Source: Bradyrhizobium sp. cir1
GTDB taxonomy: Bacteria; Pseudomonadota; Alphaproteobacteria; Rhizobiales; Xanthobacteraceae
Length of the DNA: 64,000 nucleotides
Reading direction: 5' to 3'
NCBI RefSeq assembly: GCF_014198245.1
Contig: NZ_JACIHE010000016.1
Coordinates: 1 to 64,000, forward strand
Shown: piece after piece, positions 43,818 through 51,072 of the stretch
Layout of the letters: every line of letters starts with the position of its first letter
How positions within the stretch are numbered: the stretch's first letter is position 1
The notes under the pieces: generated by a model
Told to the model about the DNA's origin: nothing
Seen by the model: only the letters and a program-made list of their open reading frames with translations
Databases searched by the model: none
Position numbers and translations under genes: made by a program

Positions 43818-44033
43818 ATGTACGCATCCGAGATTGCGCAGCGTCATTTCTCGGCGGCCGTCGATGAGGCGGAGACGGCCGGCCTCGAGCACGAGGCCGT
43901 CTGTCGCGCCTTGCTCAGTCTCGTGATCTCGAAATATCTGGAGACGAGACCGGTCGCCGACATCCAGGCGGAGCTGCGCTTTATCGCCGAGAACTGCGAT
44001 CCCGACACGGACTTCATGTTCATGCGTCCGTGA
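43818..44033 (+). CDS. small protein, 71 aa, function unknown
   Basis: The ATG at 43818 follows GGGAGGGAGTGCC, a strong ribosome site. The 71-residue product is mostly one helical domain (MYASEIAQRHFSAAVDEAET, AVCRALLSLVISKYLE, VADIQAELRFIAENC) with an acidic DPDTDFMFMRP end. It has no signal peptide or membrane segment. I do not recognise a named family. It is convergent with carA, whose stop lies 46 bases away. Confidence 0.7.
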   Translation: MYASEIAQRHFSAAVDEAETAGLEHEAVCRALLSLVISKYLETRPVADIQAELRFIAENCDPDTDFMFMRP

Positions 44034-44079
44034 CGGAGCCGGGCCCCGGCGGGCTCATCCGCCGGGTGGTGTTGTCGCG

Positions 44080-45270
44080 CTACGCGCTCTTCTTCTGCCG
44101 CATCAGGTCGGCGAAGCGCTGGAACAGATAATGCGAGTCGCGTGGACCCGGTGAGGCCTCGGGGTGATACTGCACCGAGAACACCGGCTTGCCGTCGAGC
44201 TGGATGCCGCAATTGGAGCCGTCGAACAGCGAGATGTGGGTCTGCGTCGCGCCCTTCGGCAACGTCTTCTCGTCCACGGCGAAACCGTGGTTCATCGAGG
44301 TGATCTCGACCTTGCCGGTGGTCTCGTCCTTCACCGGGTGATTGGCGCCGTGATGGCCCTGATGCATCTTCTTGGTTTTCGCGCCGACGGCGAGGCCGAG
44401 CATCTGGTGGCCGAGGCAAATCCCGAAGGTCGGCGTGCCCGACTTGACGACGTCCTGGATGACAGGCACCGCGTACTTGCCGGTCGCGGCCGGATCGCCC
44501 GGACCGTTGGACAGGAACACACCGTCCGGCTTCATCGCCAGGATGTCTTCGGACGAGGTCGTCGCCGGCACCACCGTCACCTTGCAGCCGACGCCAGCGA
44601 GCAGGCGCAAGATGTTGCGCTTGATGCCGTAGTCGATGGCGACGACGTTGAACTCAGGCTTGTCCTGACGGCCAAAGCCCTTGTCCCACAGCCACGGCGT
44701 CTCGTCCCAGGTGAAGCGCTGGCCGCTCGTGACCATCGGCACGAGGTCCATGCCCTCGAGGCCGGGCCATTCGCGCGCTTCTTCCTTCAGGCCGTGCACG
44801 TCGAACTCGCCGGTCCTGGAATGAGCGATCACGGCATTGGGCATGCCCTTGCTGCGGATCAGCGCGGTCAGGGCGCGGGTGTCGATGCCGGAAAGGCCGA
44901 TAATGCCGCGGGCCTTCAGCCAGGCGTCGAGATGCTTGGTGGCGCGGTAGTTCGAGGGATCGGTGATCGCGGTGCGCAGGATCACGCCGCGCGCGCCGGG
45001 CGTCGCGGCCATGTTCACCGTCTCGATGTCTTCCTCGTTGGTACCGACATTGCCGATATGCGGAAAGGTGAAGGTGATGAGCTGGCCGGCATAGGAGGGA
45101 TCGGTGAGGATCTCCTCATAGCCGGTCATCGCGGTGTTGAAGCAGACCTCGCCGACGGCGTGGCCTTCGGCGCCGAGACCAAAGCCCTCGAGCACCGTGC
45201 CATCGGCAAGCACGAGGAGCGCGGTCGGTTTGTGGTCCGGCCAAGCGGGATCGTTGTCATGTTGTGTCAT
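44080..45270 (-). CDS. carA: carbamoyl-phosphate synthase small subunit
   Basis: CarA is the glutaminase that feeds ammonia to CarB. The 396-residue protein has an N-terminal CarA-specific domain (LLVLADGTVLEGFGLGAEGH, VCFNTAMTGYEEILTDPSY) and a class I glutamine amidotransferase domain with the nucleophile in TFGICLGHQMLGLAVGAKT at about residue 287 and the His-Glu pair in SVQYHPEASPGP at about 370. Standard length. The gene and carB are on the same strand but separated by seven unrelated protein genes and a tRNA-like gene in mixed orientations, so they are not one operon here. Confidence 0.97.
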   Translation of the reverse strand: MTQHDNDPAWPDHKPTALLVLADGTVLEGFGLGAEGHAVGEVCFNTAMTGYEEILTDPSYAGQLITFTFPHIGNVGTNEEDIETVNMAATPGARGVILRTAITDPSNYRATKHLDAWLKARGIIGLSGIDTRALTALIRSKGMPNAVIAHSRTGEFDVHGLKEEAREWPGLEGMDLVPMVTSGQRFTWDETPWLWDKGFGRQDKPEFNVVAIDYGIKRNILRLLAGVGCKVTVVPATTSSEDILAMKPDGVFLSNGPGDPAATGKYAVPVIQDVVKSGTPTFGICLGHQMLGLAVGAKTKKMHQGHHGANHPVKDETTGKVEITSMNHGFAVDEKTLPKGATQTHISLFDGSNCGIQLDGKPVFSVQYHPEASPGPRDSHYLFQRFADLMRQKKSA

Positions 45271-45416
45271 GAGCCCGCTTCATAAGCCCCCTGCACGCGC
45301 CCGTCAAAGCGGGAGGGGGCCGATTCACATGCGTTTTTGCATATTTGACAGCCCGTCCCGGCCACCTAAGCTCGGCCGCACAATTTCCGACAATTTGAGG
45401 GGCTTGCGAGGCAATA

Positions 45417-46118
45417 ATGGACCAGACCACCCCGCTTCTGCTGGTTCCGGGGCTGGCCTCCTCGGCCCGGATCTACGCCCCGGTTCTCCCCGCCTTGTGG
45501 CGGCTCGGCCCGGTGATGATTGCTAACCATATCCGCGACGACAGCATGGCGGCGATCGCCGCCCGGGTGCTGAGCGAGGCGCCGCCGCGCTTCGCGCTCG
45601 CCGGCCATTCCATGGGCGGCTACATCGCCCTCGAGATCATGCGCCAGGCGCCGGAGCGGGTGGCAAGGCTCGCGCTGATCAACACCCAGGCGCGCCCTGA
45701 CACGCCGGAGGCGACCGCGCGCCGGCGCGGCCTGATGGAGCGCGCCAGGCGCGGCGAGCTCCGCGCCGTTCGCGAGGAGAGCTTTCCGGAGCTCGTGCAT
45801 CCGTCGCGGCGCAATGATGCCGATATCCTGAAGCTCGTCCATGCGCAGGATGAGGATGTCGGCGTCGAAGGCTATCTGCGGCAGCAGACCGCGATCATCG
45901 CGCGGGTGGATTCGCGCCCGACGCTTTCAGCCATCAAGTGCCCGACATTGGTGCTGACGGGGGACGCAGACAACACGATCCCGAATGCGTTCTCGAAGGA
46001 AATGGCGGAGGGCATTGCCGGCGCCAGGCTCGTGATCCTCGAGCGCTGCGGGCATCTGCCGCAACCGGAACAGCCGGAAGCGACAGTGCGGGCGCTCACC
46101 GAATGGCTTGCGAGCTAG
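45417..46118 (+). CDS. alpha/beta-hydrolase
   Basis: The 233-residue protein has the alpha/beta-hydrolase core with the oxyanion region LLVPGLASSARIYAP at residue 7, nucleophile elbow FALAGHSMGGYIALEIM at about 65, the acid in VLTGDADNTIPN at about 185 and the catalytic His in RCGHLPQPEQPEAT at about 213. The triad is complete, so it should be an active esterase or related hydrolase; the substrate is unknown. It is divergent from carA. A fair distance (60 bases) separates it from the YqeY gene that follows. Confidence 0.88.
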   Translation: MDQTTPLLLVPGLASSARIYAPVLPALWRLGPVMIANHIRDDSMAAIAARVLSEAPPRFALAGHSMGGYIALEIMRQAPERVARLALINTQARPDTPEATARRRGLMERARRGELRAVREESFPELVHPSRRNDADILKLVHAQDEDVGVEGYLRQQTAIIARVDSRPTLSAIKCPTLVLTGDADNTIPNAFSKEMAEGIAGARLVILERCGHLPQPEQPEATVRALTEWLAS

Positions 46119-46178
46119 GTTGTGTGGAGGCCGCAAACGGCCTAGATCAGGCGTCATATATTCGAAGGGATCACGATC

Positions 46179-46634
46179 ATGCTGCGCGACGACATCAACA
46201 ATGCGGTCAAGGAGGCCATGAAGGCCAAGGACGAGCGCAAGCTGTCCACGCTGCGCATGGTCAACTCGACCATCAAGAACGCCGACATCGACGCCCGCGG
46301 GCAGGGCAAGCCGCCGCTGTCGGACGCCGATTTGCTCGCCGTGCTGCAGAAGATGATCAAGCAGCGCCAGGAAGCGGTCGAGCTCTACGACAAGGGCGGC
46401 CGCGCCGAGCTCGCCAAGCAGGAGCGCGAGGAGATCGCCGTGATCTCGGCGTACCTGCCGAAGCAGATGTCCGAGGACGAGGTGAAGAAGGCGATCGCGG
46501 ACGCGATCGCTGAAACCGGCGCTGCCGGCATGAAGGATATGGGCAAGGTGATCGCCGTGCTGCGCGCGAAGTACGCCGGCCAGATGGATTTCGGCAAGGC
46601 CAGCGGCCTGGTGAAGGCGGCGCTGTCGGGCTAG
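46179..46634 (+). CDS. GatB/YqeY-domain protein
   Basis: The 151-residue protein is a stand-alone YqeY domain: RDDINNAVKEAMKAKDERKL at the start, STLRMVNSTIKNADIDARG, the KMIKQRQEAVELYDKGGRAE helix and a C-terminal GKASGLVKAALSG tail like that of the tRNA-binding GatB C-domain. Such proteins are widespread and of uncertain role, possibly tRNA-related. The ATG at 46179 follows GAAGGGATCACGATC. In many alphaproteobacteria this gene lies between carA and the primase gene dnaG, which fits carA nearby. Confidence 0.9.
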   Translation: MLRDDINNAVKEAMKAKDERKLSTLRMVNSTIKNADIDARGQGKPPLSDADLLAVLQKMIKQRQEAVELYDKGGRAELAKQEREEIAVISAYLPKQMSEDEVKKAIADAIAETGAAGMKDMGKVIAVLRAKYAGQMDFGKASGLVKAALSG

Positions 46635-46635
46635 C

Positions 46636-46740
46636 CGTCATTCCGGGGCGCGCGAAGCGCGAGCCCGGAATCCATCGCGCTGCTGTGTCCGTTGCTTAAT
46701 GGATTCCGGGCTCGCGCTTCGCGCGCCCCGGAATGACAAG
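46636..46740. repeat. intergenic inverted repeat (about 105 bp)
   Basis: GTCATTCCGGGGCGCGCGAA on the left is mirrored by TTCGCGCGCCCCGGAATGAC on the right, with GAATCCAT and ATGGATTC inside. The unit at 47906-48008 is of the same family. Confidence 0.9.
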
Positions 46741-46757
46741 AAAAATGGGGAGGCACG

Positions 46758-47897
46758 ATGACCGGCGCCTTCAAACCGTTCCGCATCGCCATCAGCGACG
46801 ACGTCCTCACTGATCTCAAATCGCGCCTCGCGCGCACGCGCTGGCCGGAGGCGGAGCTGGTCGACGACTGGAGCCAGGGCGCGCCGTTAAAGTGGATCCA
46901 GGAGATTTGTACCTACTGGGCCAACGCGTACGACTGGCGTGCCCGCGAAGCAAAACTCAATCGCTTCGCGCAGTTCACCACCGAGATCGACGGGCTCGAC
47001 ATCCACTTCATCCATGTGCGTTCGAGCGAAGCAAACGCGCTGCCGCTGATCATCACCCATGGCTGGCCCGGCTCGATCGTCGAATTCCACAAGGTGATCG
47101 CGCCGCTCACCGATCCTGCCGCGCATGGCGGCAATCCTGCCGATGCCTTTCACGTGATCTGTCCATCGCTACCGGGCTTCGGCTTCTCCGCCAAGCCGAA
47201 GACCACCGGCTGGGGCGTCGACCGCATCGCGGCGACCTGGGCGAAGCTGATGGACCAGCTGGGCTATGCGCGTTACGGCGCGCAAGGCGGCGACTGGGGT
47301 TCGGCGGTGACGACCTCGCTCGGCGCGCAGGATGTGGAGCATTGCGCCGGCATCCACATCACGCTCGCCTTCAACGCGGCGCCGAAGGTCGAGGGCGAGC
47401 CGACGGCGGAGGAGAAGCGCGCGCTCGCCGGCCTCAAGCATTACGTCGATCTCGACTCCGGCTATTCAAAACAGCAGTCGACGCGGCCGCAGACACTCGG
47501 CTATGGCCTGACGGATTCGCCGAGCGGGCAGGCGGCCTGGATCCTCGAAAAATTCTGGGCCTGGACCGATTGCAACGGCCATCCCGAAAACATCTTCAGC
47601 AAGGACGAGCTGCTTGACAACGTCATGCTGTACTGGGCAACGGAGACGGCGACCTCGTCGGCGCGGCTCTATTGGGAGAGCTTTGGCAGGCGGCGCACGA
47701 CGCCGGTGGTGAAGGTGCCGACGGGCGTCGCGGTGTTCCCCAAGGAGATCATCACGCCGGTGCGGCGCTGGATGGAACCGAACTTCTACAACATCACCCA
47801 TTGGAGCGAGATGGAGAAGGGCGGTCATTTCGCCGCATTCGAGCAGCCGGAGCTGTTCGTGCGCGATGTCAGGAAGTTCTTTGCGACGGTGCGATGA
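46758..47897 (+). CDS. epoxide hydrolase (EHN-type)
   Basis: The 379-residue protein has the N-terminal EHN region typical of microsomal-type epoxide hydrolases (FRIAISDDVLTDLKSRLART, then W-x-x-GAPLKWIQEICTYWA). The alpha/beta-hydrolase domain has the HGWPGSIVEFHKV oxyanion motif at about residue 100 and the nucleophilic aspartate in GAQGGDWGSAVTTSLG at about 178. The catalytic His is in KGGHFAAFEQPELF near the end. It should open epoxides to diols. The ATG follows GGGGAGGCACG. No signal peptide is seen. Confidence 0.92.
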   Translation: MTGAFKPFRIAISDDVLTDLKSRLARTRWPEAELVDDWSQGAPLKWIQEICTYWANAYDWRAREAKLNRFAQFTTEIDGLDIHFIHVRSSEANALPLIITHGWPGSIVEFHKVIAPLTDPAAHGGNPADAFHVICPSLPGFGFSAKPKTTGWGVDRIAATWAKLMDQLGYARYGAQGGDWGSAVTTSLGAQDVEHCAGIHITLAFNAAPKVEGEPTAEEKRALAGLKHYVDLDSGYSKQQSTRPQTLGYGLTDSPSGQAAWILEKFWAWTDCNGHPENIFSKDELLDNVMLYWATETATSSARLYWESFGRRRTTPVVKVPTGVAVFPKEIITPVRRWMEPNFYNITHWSEMEKGGHFAAFEQPELFVRDVRKFFATVR

Positions 47898-47905
47898 ACC
47901 CCGCT

Positions 47906-48008
47906 GTCATTCCGGGGCGCCCGAAGGGCGAACCCGGAATCCATCGGGCCGCAGCAAACGCTGCGCAATGGATTCCGGGCTCGACGCTGGCGCGTCGCCC
48001 CGGAATGA
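47906..48008. repeat. intergenic inverted repeat (about 100 bp)
   Basis: GTCATTCCGGGGCGCCCGAA on the left mirrors CGTCGCCCCGGAATGAC on the right, with GAATCCATCG and TGGATTCCGG as inner arms. Same family as 46636-46740. Confidence 0.88.
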
Positions 48009-48088
48009 CGCCGCGGGGCTCTTGTTCCGAGCACCCACAGCTCTAGACTGGGCCATAACAACAAGACACCGGGAAGACGACCAAGCCG

Positions 48089-49699
48089 ATGCTCACCGAA
48101 GCCAAGACCTACGACGAGCTCTATCGCAACTTCCGCTGGGACATCCCGGCGCGCTTCAACATGGCGGAAGCGTGCTGCGATCGCCATGCCGACGGCACCG
48201 GCCGCTTGGCGTTGGTCTATGTCGACGAGAACGGCGCCACCACGCGCACCACCTTCGACGAGGTTGCCGACATGTCGCGCCGCTTCGCCAATGTGCTGAA
48301 GGCGGATGGGCTTGTCCGCGGCGACCGCGTCGCGGTGTTCCTGTCGCAATCCCTGGAATTGCCGATCGCGCATATGGCCGCGTTCCGCTCCGGGCTGATC
48401 TCGATCCCGCTGTTTGCCCTGTTTGGCGAGGACGCACTGGAATTCCGCCTGTCGAATTCGCAGGCAAGAGCCATCATCACCGATGAGGCGGGCTGGGACA
48501 AGCTCACGAAGATCCGCGATCGGCTGCCCTATCTGCAGGACATCTATGTCACGAGCGGCGCCGTCCACGCCGGCGCAAAGCCGTTCTGGTCAGCGATCGA
48601 AACCGCGTCCGAGGATTTTGCCAACGTCGACACCTCGGCCGATGATCCCGCGCTGATCATCTACACCTCGGGCACCACGGGCAATCCGAAGGGCGCGCTG
48701 CATGCGCATCGCGTCGTGCTCGGCCATCTGCCGAATGTGGAGATGTGTCACAACTTCCTGCCGCGGCCCGGCGATCTCATGTGGACGCCGGCGGACTGGG
48801 CCTGGATCGGCGGCCTCGTCAACGGCCTGCTGGCATTCTGGTATCACGGCATCCCGCTGGTCGGCCATCGCGCGCGAAAATTCGAGCCGCAGGCGGCAAT
48901 GCAGATGATGGCCGATCTTTCCGTCCGCAATGTGTTCCTGCCGCCGACCGCGCTGAAGCTGATGCGGCAGGCCGGCGTGAAGCATCCCGGCGTCAGGCTG
49001 CGCAGCATCTTTACGGGCGGTGAATCCCTCGGCGGCGAATTGCTGGGATGGGTGCGCGAGACTTTTGGCATCGACGCGCATGAGGTGTTCGGCCAGACCG
49101 AGTGCAATCTCGTGATCGGCAGCAACTCGAATCTGTTTCCGATCCGGCCGGGTTCGATGGGCAAGGCGACGCCGGGCTTCGATGTCCGCATCGTCAACGA
49201 CAAGGGCGAGGAATTGCCGCGCGGTCAGCGCGGCATCATCGGCGTGCGCCAGCCGTGCCCGGTCACCATGCTCGAATACTGGCGCAATCCGGAGGCGACG
49301 GCAAAGAAATATGCCGGCGAATTCCTGCTCACCGGCGATCTCGGCTTGCAGGACCAGGACGGCTATTTCTGGTACGTCAGCCGCGAGGACGACGTCATCA
49401 CCACGGCCGGCTACCGCGTCGGCCCGTCCGAGATCGAGCACACGCTGATGAAGCATCCGTCGGTGGCGATGGCCGCCGTGGTCGGCATCCCCGATCCGAT
49501 CCGTACCGAATCGATCAAGGCGTGGATCGTGCTGCGTCCGGGCTTTACCGGCAGCGATGCGCTCGCGCGCGAGATCCAGGAGTTCGTGAAGGTGCAGCTC
49601 GCCGCCCACGAATATCCGCGCTACGTGGAGTTCGCCGAAACGCTGCCGATGACGGCGACGGGCAAGGTGCTGCGGCGCGAGCTGCGGGCGAGGGGTTAG
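48089..49699 (+). CDS. acyl-CoA synthetase (AMP-forming)
   Basis: The 536-residue protein activates a carboxylic acid to its CoA thioester through an acyl-adenylate. It has the P-loop-like motif LIIYTSGTTGNPKGALHAHR at about residue 190, the HEVFGQTECNLVIG adenylate motif at about 332, the hinge region LTGDLGLQDQDGYFWYVSRE with its Asp at about 415 and the catalytic lysine in MTATGKVLRREL near the end. The chain-length preference is unknown; the pattern is closest to medium-chain or acetoacetyl/branched acid ligases. The MarR gene starts eight bases after its stop, so the two are one operon. Confidence 0.93.
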   Translation: MLTEAKTYDELYRNFRWDIPARFNMAEACCDRHADGTGRLALVYVDENGATTRTTFDEVADMSRRFANVLKADGLVRGDRVAVFLSQSLELPIAHMAAFRSGLISIPLFALFGEDALEFRLSNSQARAIITDEAGWDKLTKIRDRLPYLQDIYVTSGAVHAGAKPFWSAIETASEDFANVDTSADDPALIIYTSGTTGNPKGALHAHRVVLGHLPNVEMCHNFLPRPGDLMWTPADWAWIGGLVNGLLAFWYHGIPLVGHRARKFEPQAAMQMMADLSVRNVFLPPTALKLMRQAGVKHPGVRLRSIFTGGESLGGELLGWVRETFGIDAHEVFGQTECNLVIGSNSNLFPIRPGSMGKATPGFDVRIVNDKGEELPRGQRGIIGVRQPCPVTMLEYWRNPEATAKKYAGEFLLTGDLGLQDQDGYFWYVSREDDVITTAGYRVGPSEIEHTLMKHPSVAMAAVVGIPDPIRTESIKAWIVLRPGFTGSDALAREIQEFVKVQLAAHEYPRYVEFAETLPMTATGKVLRRELRARG

Positions 49700-49707
49700 G
49701 TTTTTCC

Positions 49708-50175
49708 ATGCCGAAGACGTCTCAAGCCGCAGGGCTTCACCGCGCCTCGCTGGCGAAGCTGCACGATCTCGATGCGTCCCTCGAGCTCATGTATTACGGC
49801 TGGCGCGGGATGACGCTGGAGGCCGACGACTATCTCGCCAGGCAGGGGCTGTCGCGCCCGCATCACCGTATCCTTTACGTCGTGGCGCGCCGGCCGGATA
49901 TCGCGATCGGCGCGCTGATCGAGATCCTCGGCATTTCCAAGCAGGCGCTGAACCGGCCGCTCAATTTGCTCCTGGAGCGCAAGCTCCTGACGTCGACGCG
50001 CGCGCCCGAGCAGCATCGCTCGAAACTGCTGCGCCTGACGGCCGCAGGGCAGCGCATCGAGCAGAAGGCGTCGGACCACGAGCGCAAGGTCATGCGCCGG
50101 GCGTTCGAGCGCGCCGGACCGTCAGGTGCGGCGGCCTGGATGGCTGTCATGGAGGCGATCGCAGACAACAATTGA
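49708..50175 (+). CDS. MarR-family transcriptional regulator
   Basis: The 155-residue protein is a dimeric winged-helix MarR type: RPHHRILYVVARRPDIAIGA, LIEILGISKQALNRPLNLLL as recognition helix, and RKLLTSTRAPEQHRSKLLRL as the wing with the D/E-x-R-x-like arginine. It probably senses an aromatic or acyl-CoA compound linked to the upstream synthetase. A palindrome just downstream (50188-50202), before the next gene, suggests that it controls the following two genes. Confidence 0.87.
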   Translation: MPKTSQAAGLHRASLAKLHDLDASLELMYYGWRGMTLEADDYLARQGLSRPHHRILYVVARRPDIAIGALIEILGISKQALNRPLNLLLERKLLTSTRAPEQHRSKLLRLTAAGQRIEQKASDHERKVMRRAFERAGPSGAAAWMAVMEAIADNN

Positions 50176-50187
50176 CCCGCTTCTAAA

Positions 50188-50202
50188 GTCAACATAGTTG
50201 AC
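50188..50202. promoter_or_regulatory. palindrome between MarR gene and NTF2-like gene, likely operator
   Basis: A perfect inverted repeat GTCAAC-ATA-GTTGAC lies 13 bases after the MarR stop and about 55 bases before the next start codon. MarR proteins usually bind short palindromes close to promoters of neighbouring genes, so this is the likely target site. Confidence 0.65.
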
Positions 50203-50256
50203 ATGAAGGCGCGGTTTTGCCACTTTCCCGGCCAATAGGCCAGGGAGGGCTCTGCC

Positions 50257-50625
50257 ATGAGCGCAGGGAAGATGGATCGCGCCGCGGCCGAAGGTTTCGT
50301 CGCGGCATGGTGCGCGAGCTGGTGCAAGGTCGACATCGATGCGGTCGTCGCACATTTCGCCGACGATGCGCAGATGCGCAGTCCGCTGGCGCTCGAACTG
50401 ACAGGCTCGCCCATCGTCACGGGCGCGGAGAACATCCGCGCTTATTGGCGGCAAGCCTATGGCCATATCGAAAGCGCCGACCTGAAGATCCTCAGCTGGA
50501 GCTGGGATGAGGTGATCGCGCGGCTGACGGTGTGGTGGCAATTGGGCGGCACGCGCGCCAGCGAATTCATGGACTTCGACGCTGCGGGCCGCGTGGTCCG
50601 CAGCGAAGCCTTTTACGGAAAATAA
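50257..50625 (+). CDS. NTF2-like (SnoaL-type) small protein
   Basis: The 122-residue protein has a cone-shaped NTF2 fold pattern: FVAAWCASWCKVDIDAVVAH, FADDAQMRSPLALEL, IVTGAENIRAYWRQAYG, LKILSWSWDEVIARLTVWWQ and VVRSEAFYGK. Members of this fold are enzymes or binding proteins of many kinds; no catalytic pair is certain here. It lies just downstream of the MarR gene and its palindrome and three bases before the next gene, so these form a small operon that is probably MarR-controlled. Confidence 0.8.
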   Translation: MSAGKMDRAAAEGFVAAWCASWCKVDIDAVVAHFADDAQMRSPLALELTGSPIVTGAENIRAYWRQAYGHIESADLKILSWSWDEVIARLTVWWQLGGTRASEFMDFDAAGRVVRSEAFYGK

Positions 50626-50627
50626 CC

Positions 50628-51071
50628 ATGCGCCCTTCGGATATCGTTCTGCTTCTCAACACGCTCTGGTTCGTCGGCGCGTTCATCCAGTTCAGCATCG
50701 CGCAAGCCAACACGCTGAAGATATTGCTGCCGCGGGAAGAGCGCAGCAATCCGATCGCGCCGACGCTGGCGGCGAGCGTCGCGTTCCTCGGCGGGATGAA
50801 CCTGCCGATCGGGCTGTTGTCGTTCTATCTGCTGGCCGCGCGCCCGGTCTTCTTCCAGCCGGTGCAGGCGCAGCTCGTGCTGTTCCTGTTCTTCTCTGCC
50901 TGCCACTTCAGCCAGTTCGCCTATAACCTTCCGGTCCTGATGCGCGGCGGACGCGTCGGGGTGGCCTACTGGCCGGTGTTGAAGGGACCGATGCTCCGGA
51001 TCTTCGTCATCGACGCGGCGCTGTTCGCGGCCAATCTCGGCGTGGCGCTCCAGCTCGCGTTCTCGTCCTGA
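50628..51071 (+). CDS. four-helix inner-membrane protein, function unknown
   Basis: From the ATG at 50628, two bases after the previous stop, the 147-residue product has four hydrophobic helices (IVLLLNTLWFVGAFIQFSIA, SVAFLGGMNLPIGLLSFYLL, LVLFLFFSACHFSQFAYNLP, IFVIDAALFAANLGVALQLA). Charged loops are short. I do not recognise a named family with certainty. Tight coupling to the NTF2-like gene suggests a shared function. Confidence 0.78.
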   Translation: MRPSDIVLLLNTLWFVGAFIQFSIAQANTLKILLPREERSNPIAPTLAASVAFLGGMNLPIGLLSFYLLAARPVFFQPVQAQLVLFLFFSACHFSQFAYNLPVLMRGGRVGVAYWPVLKGPMLRIFVIDAALFAANLGVALQLAFSS

Positions 51072-51072
51072 T

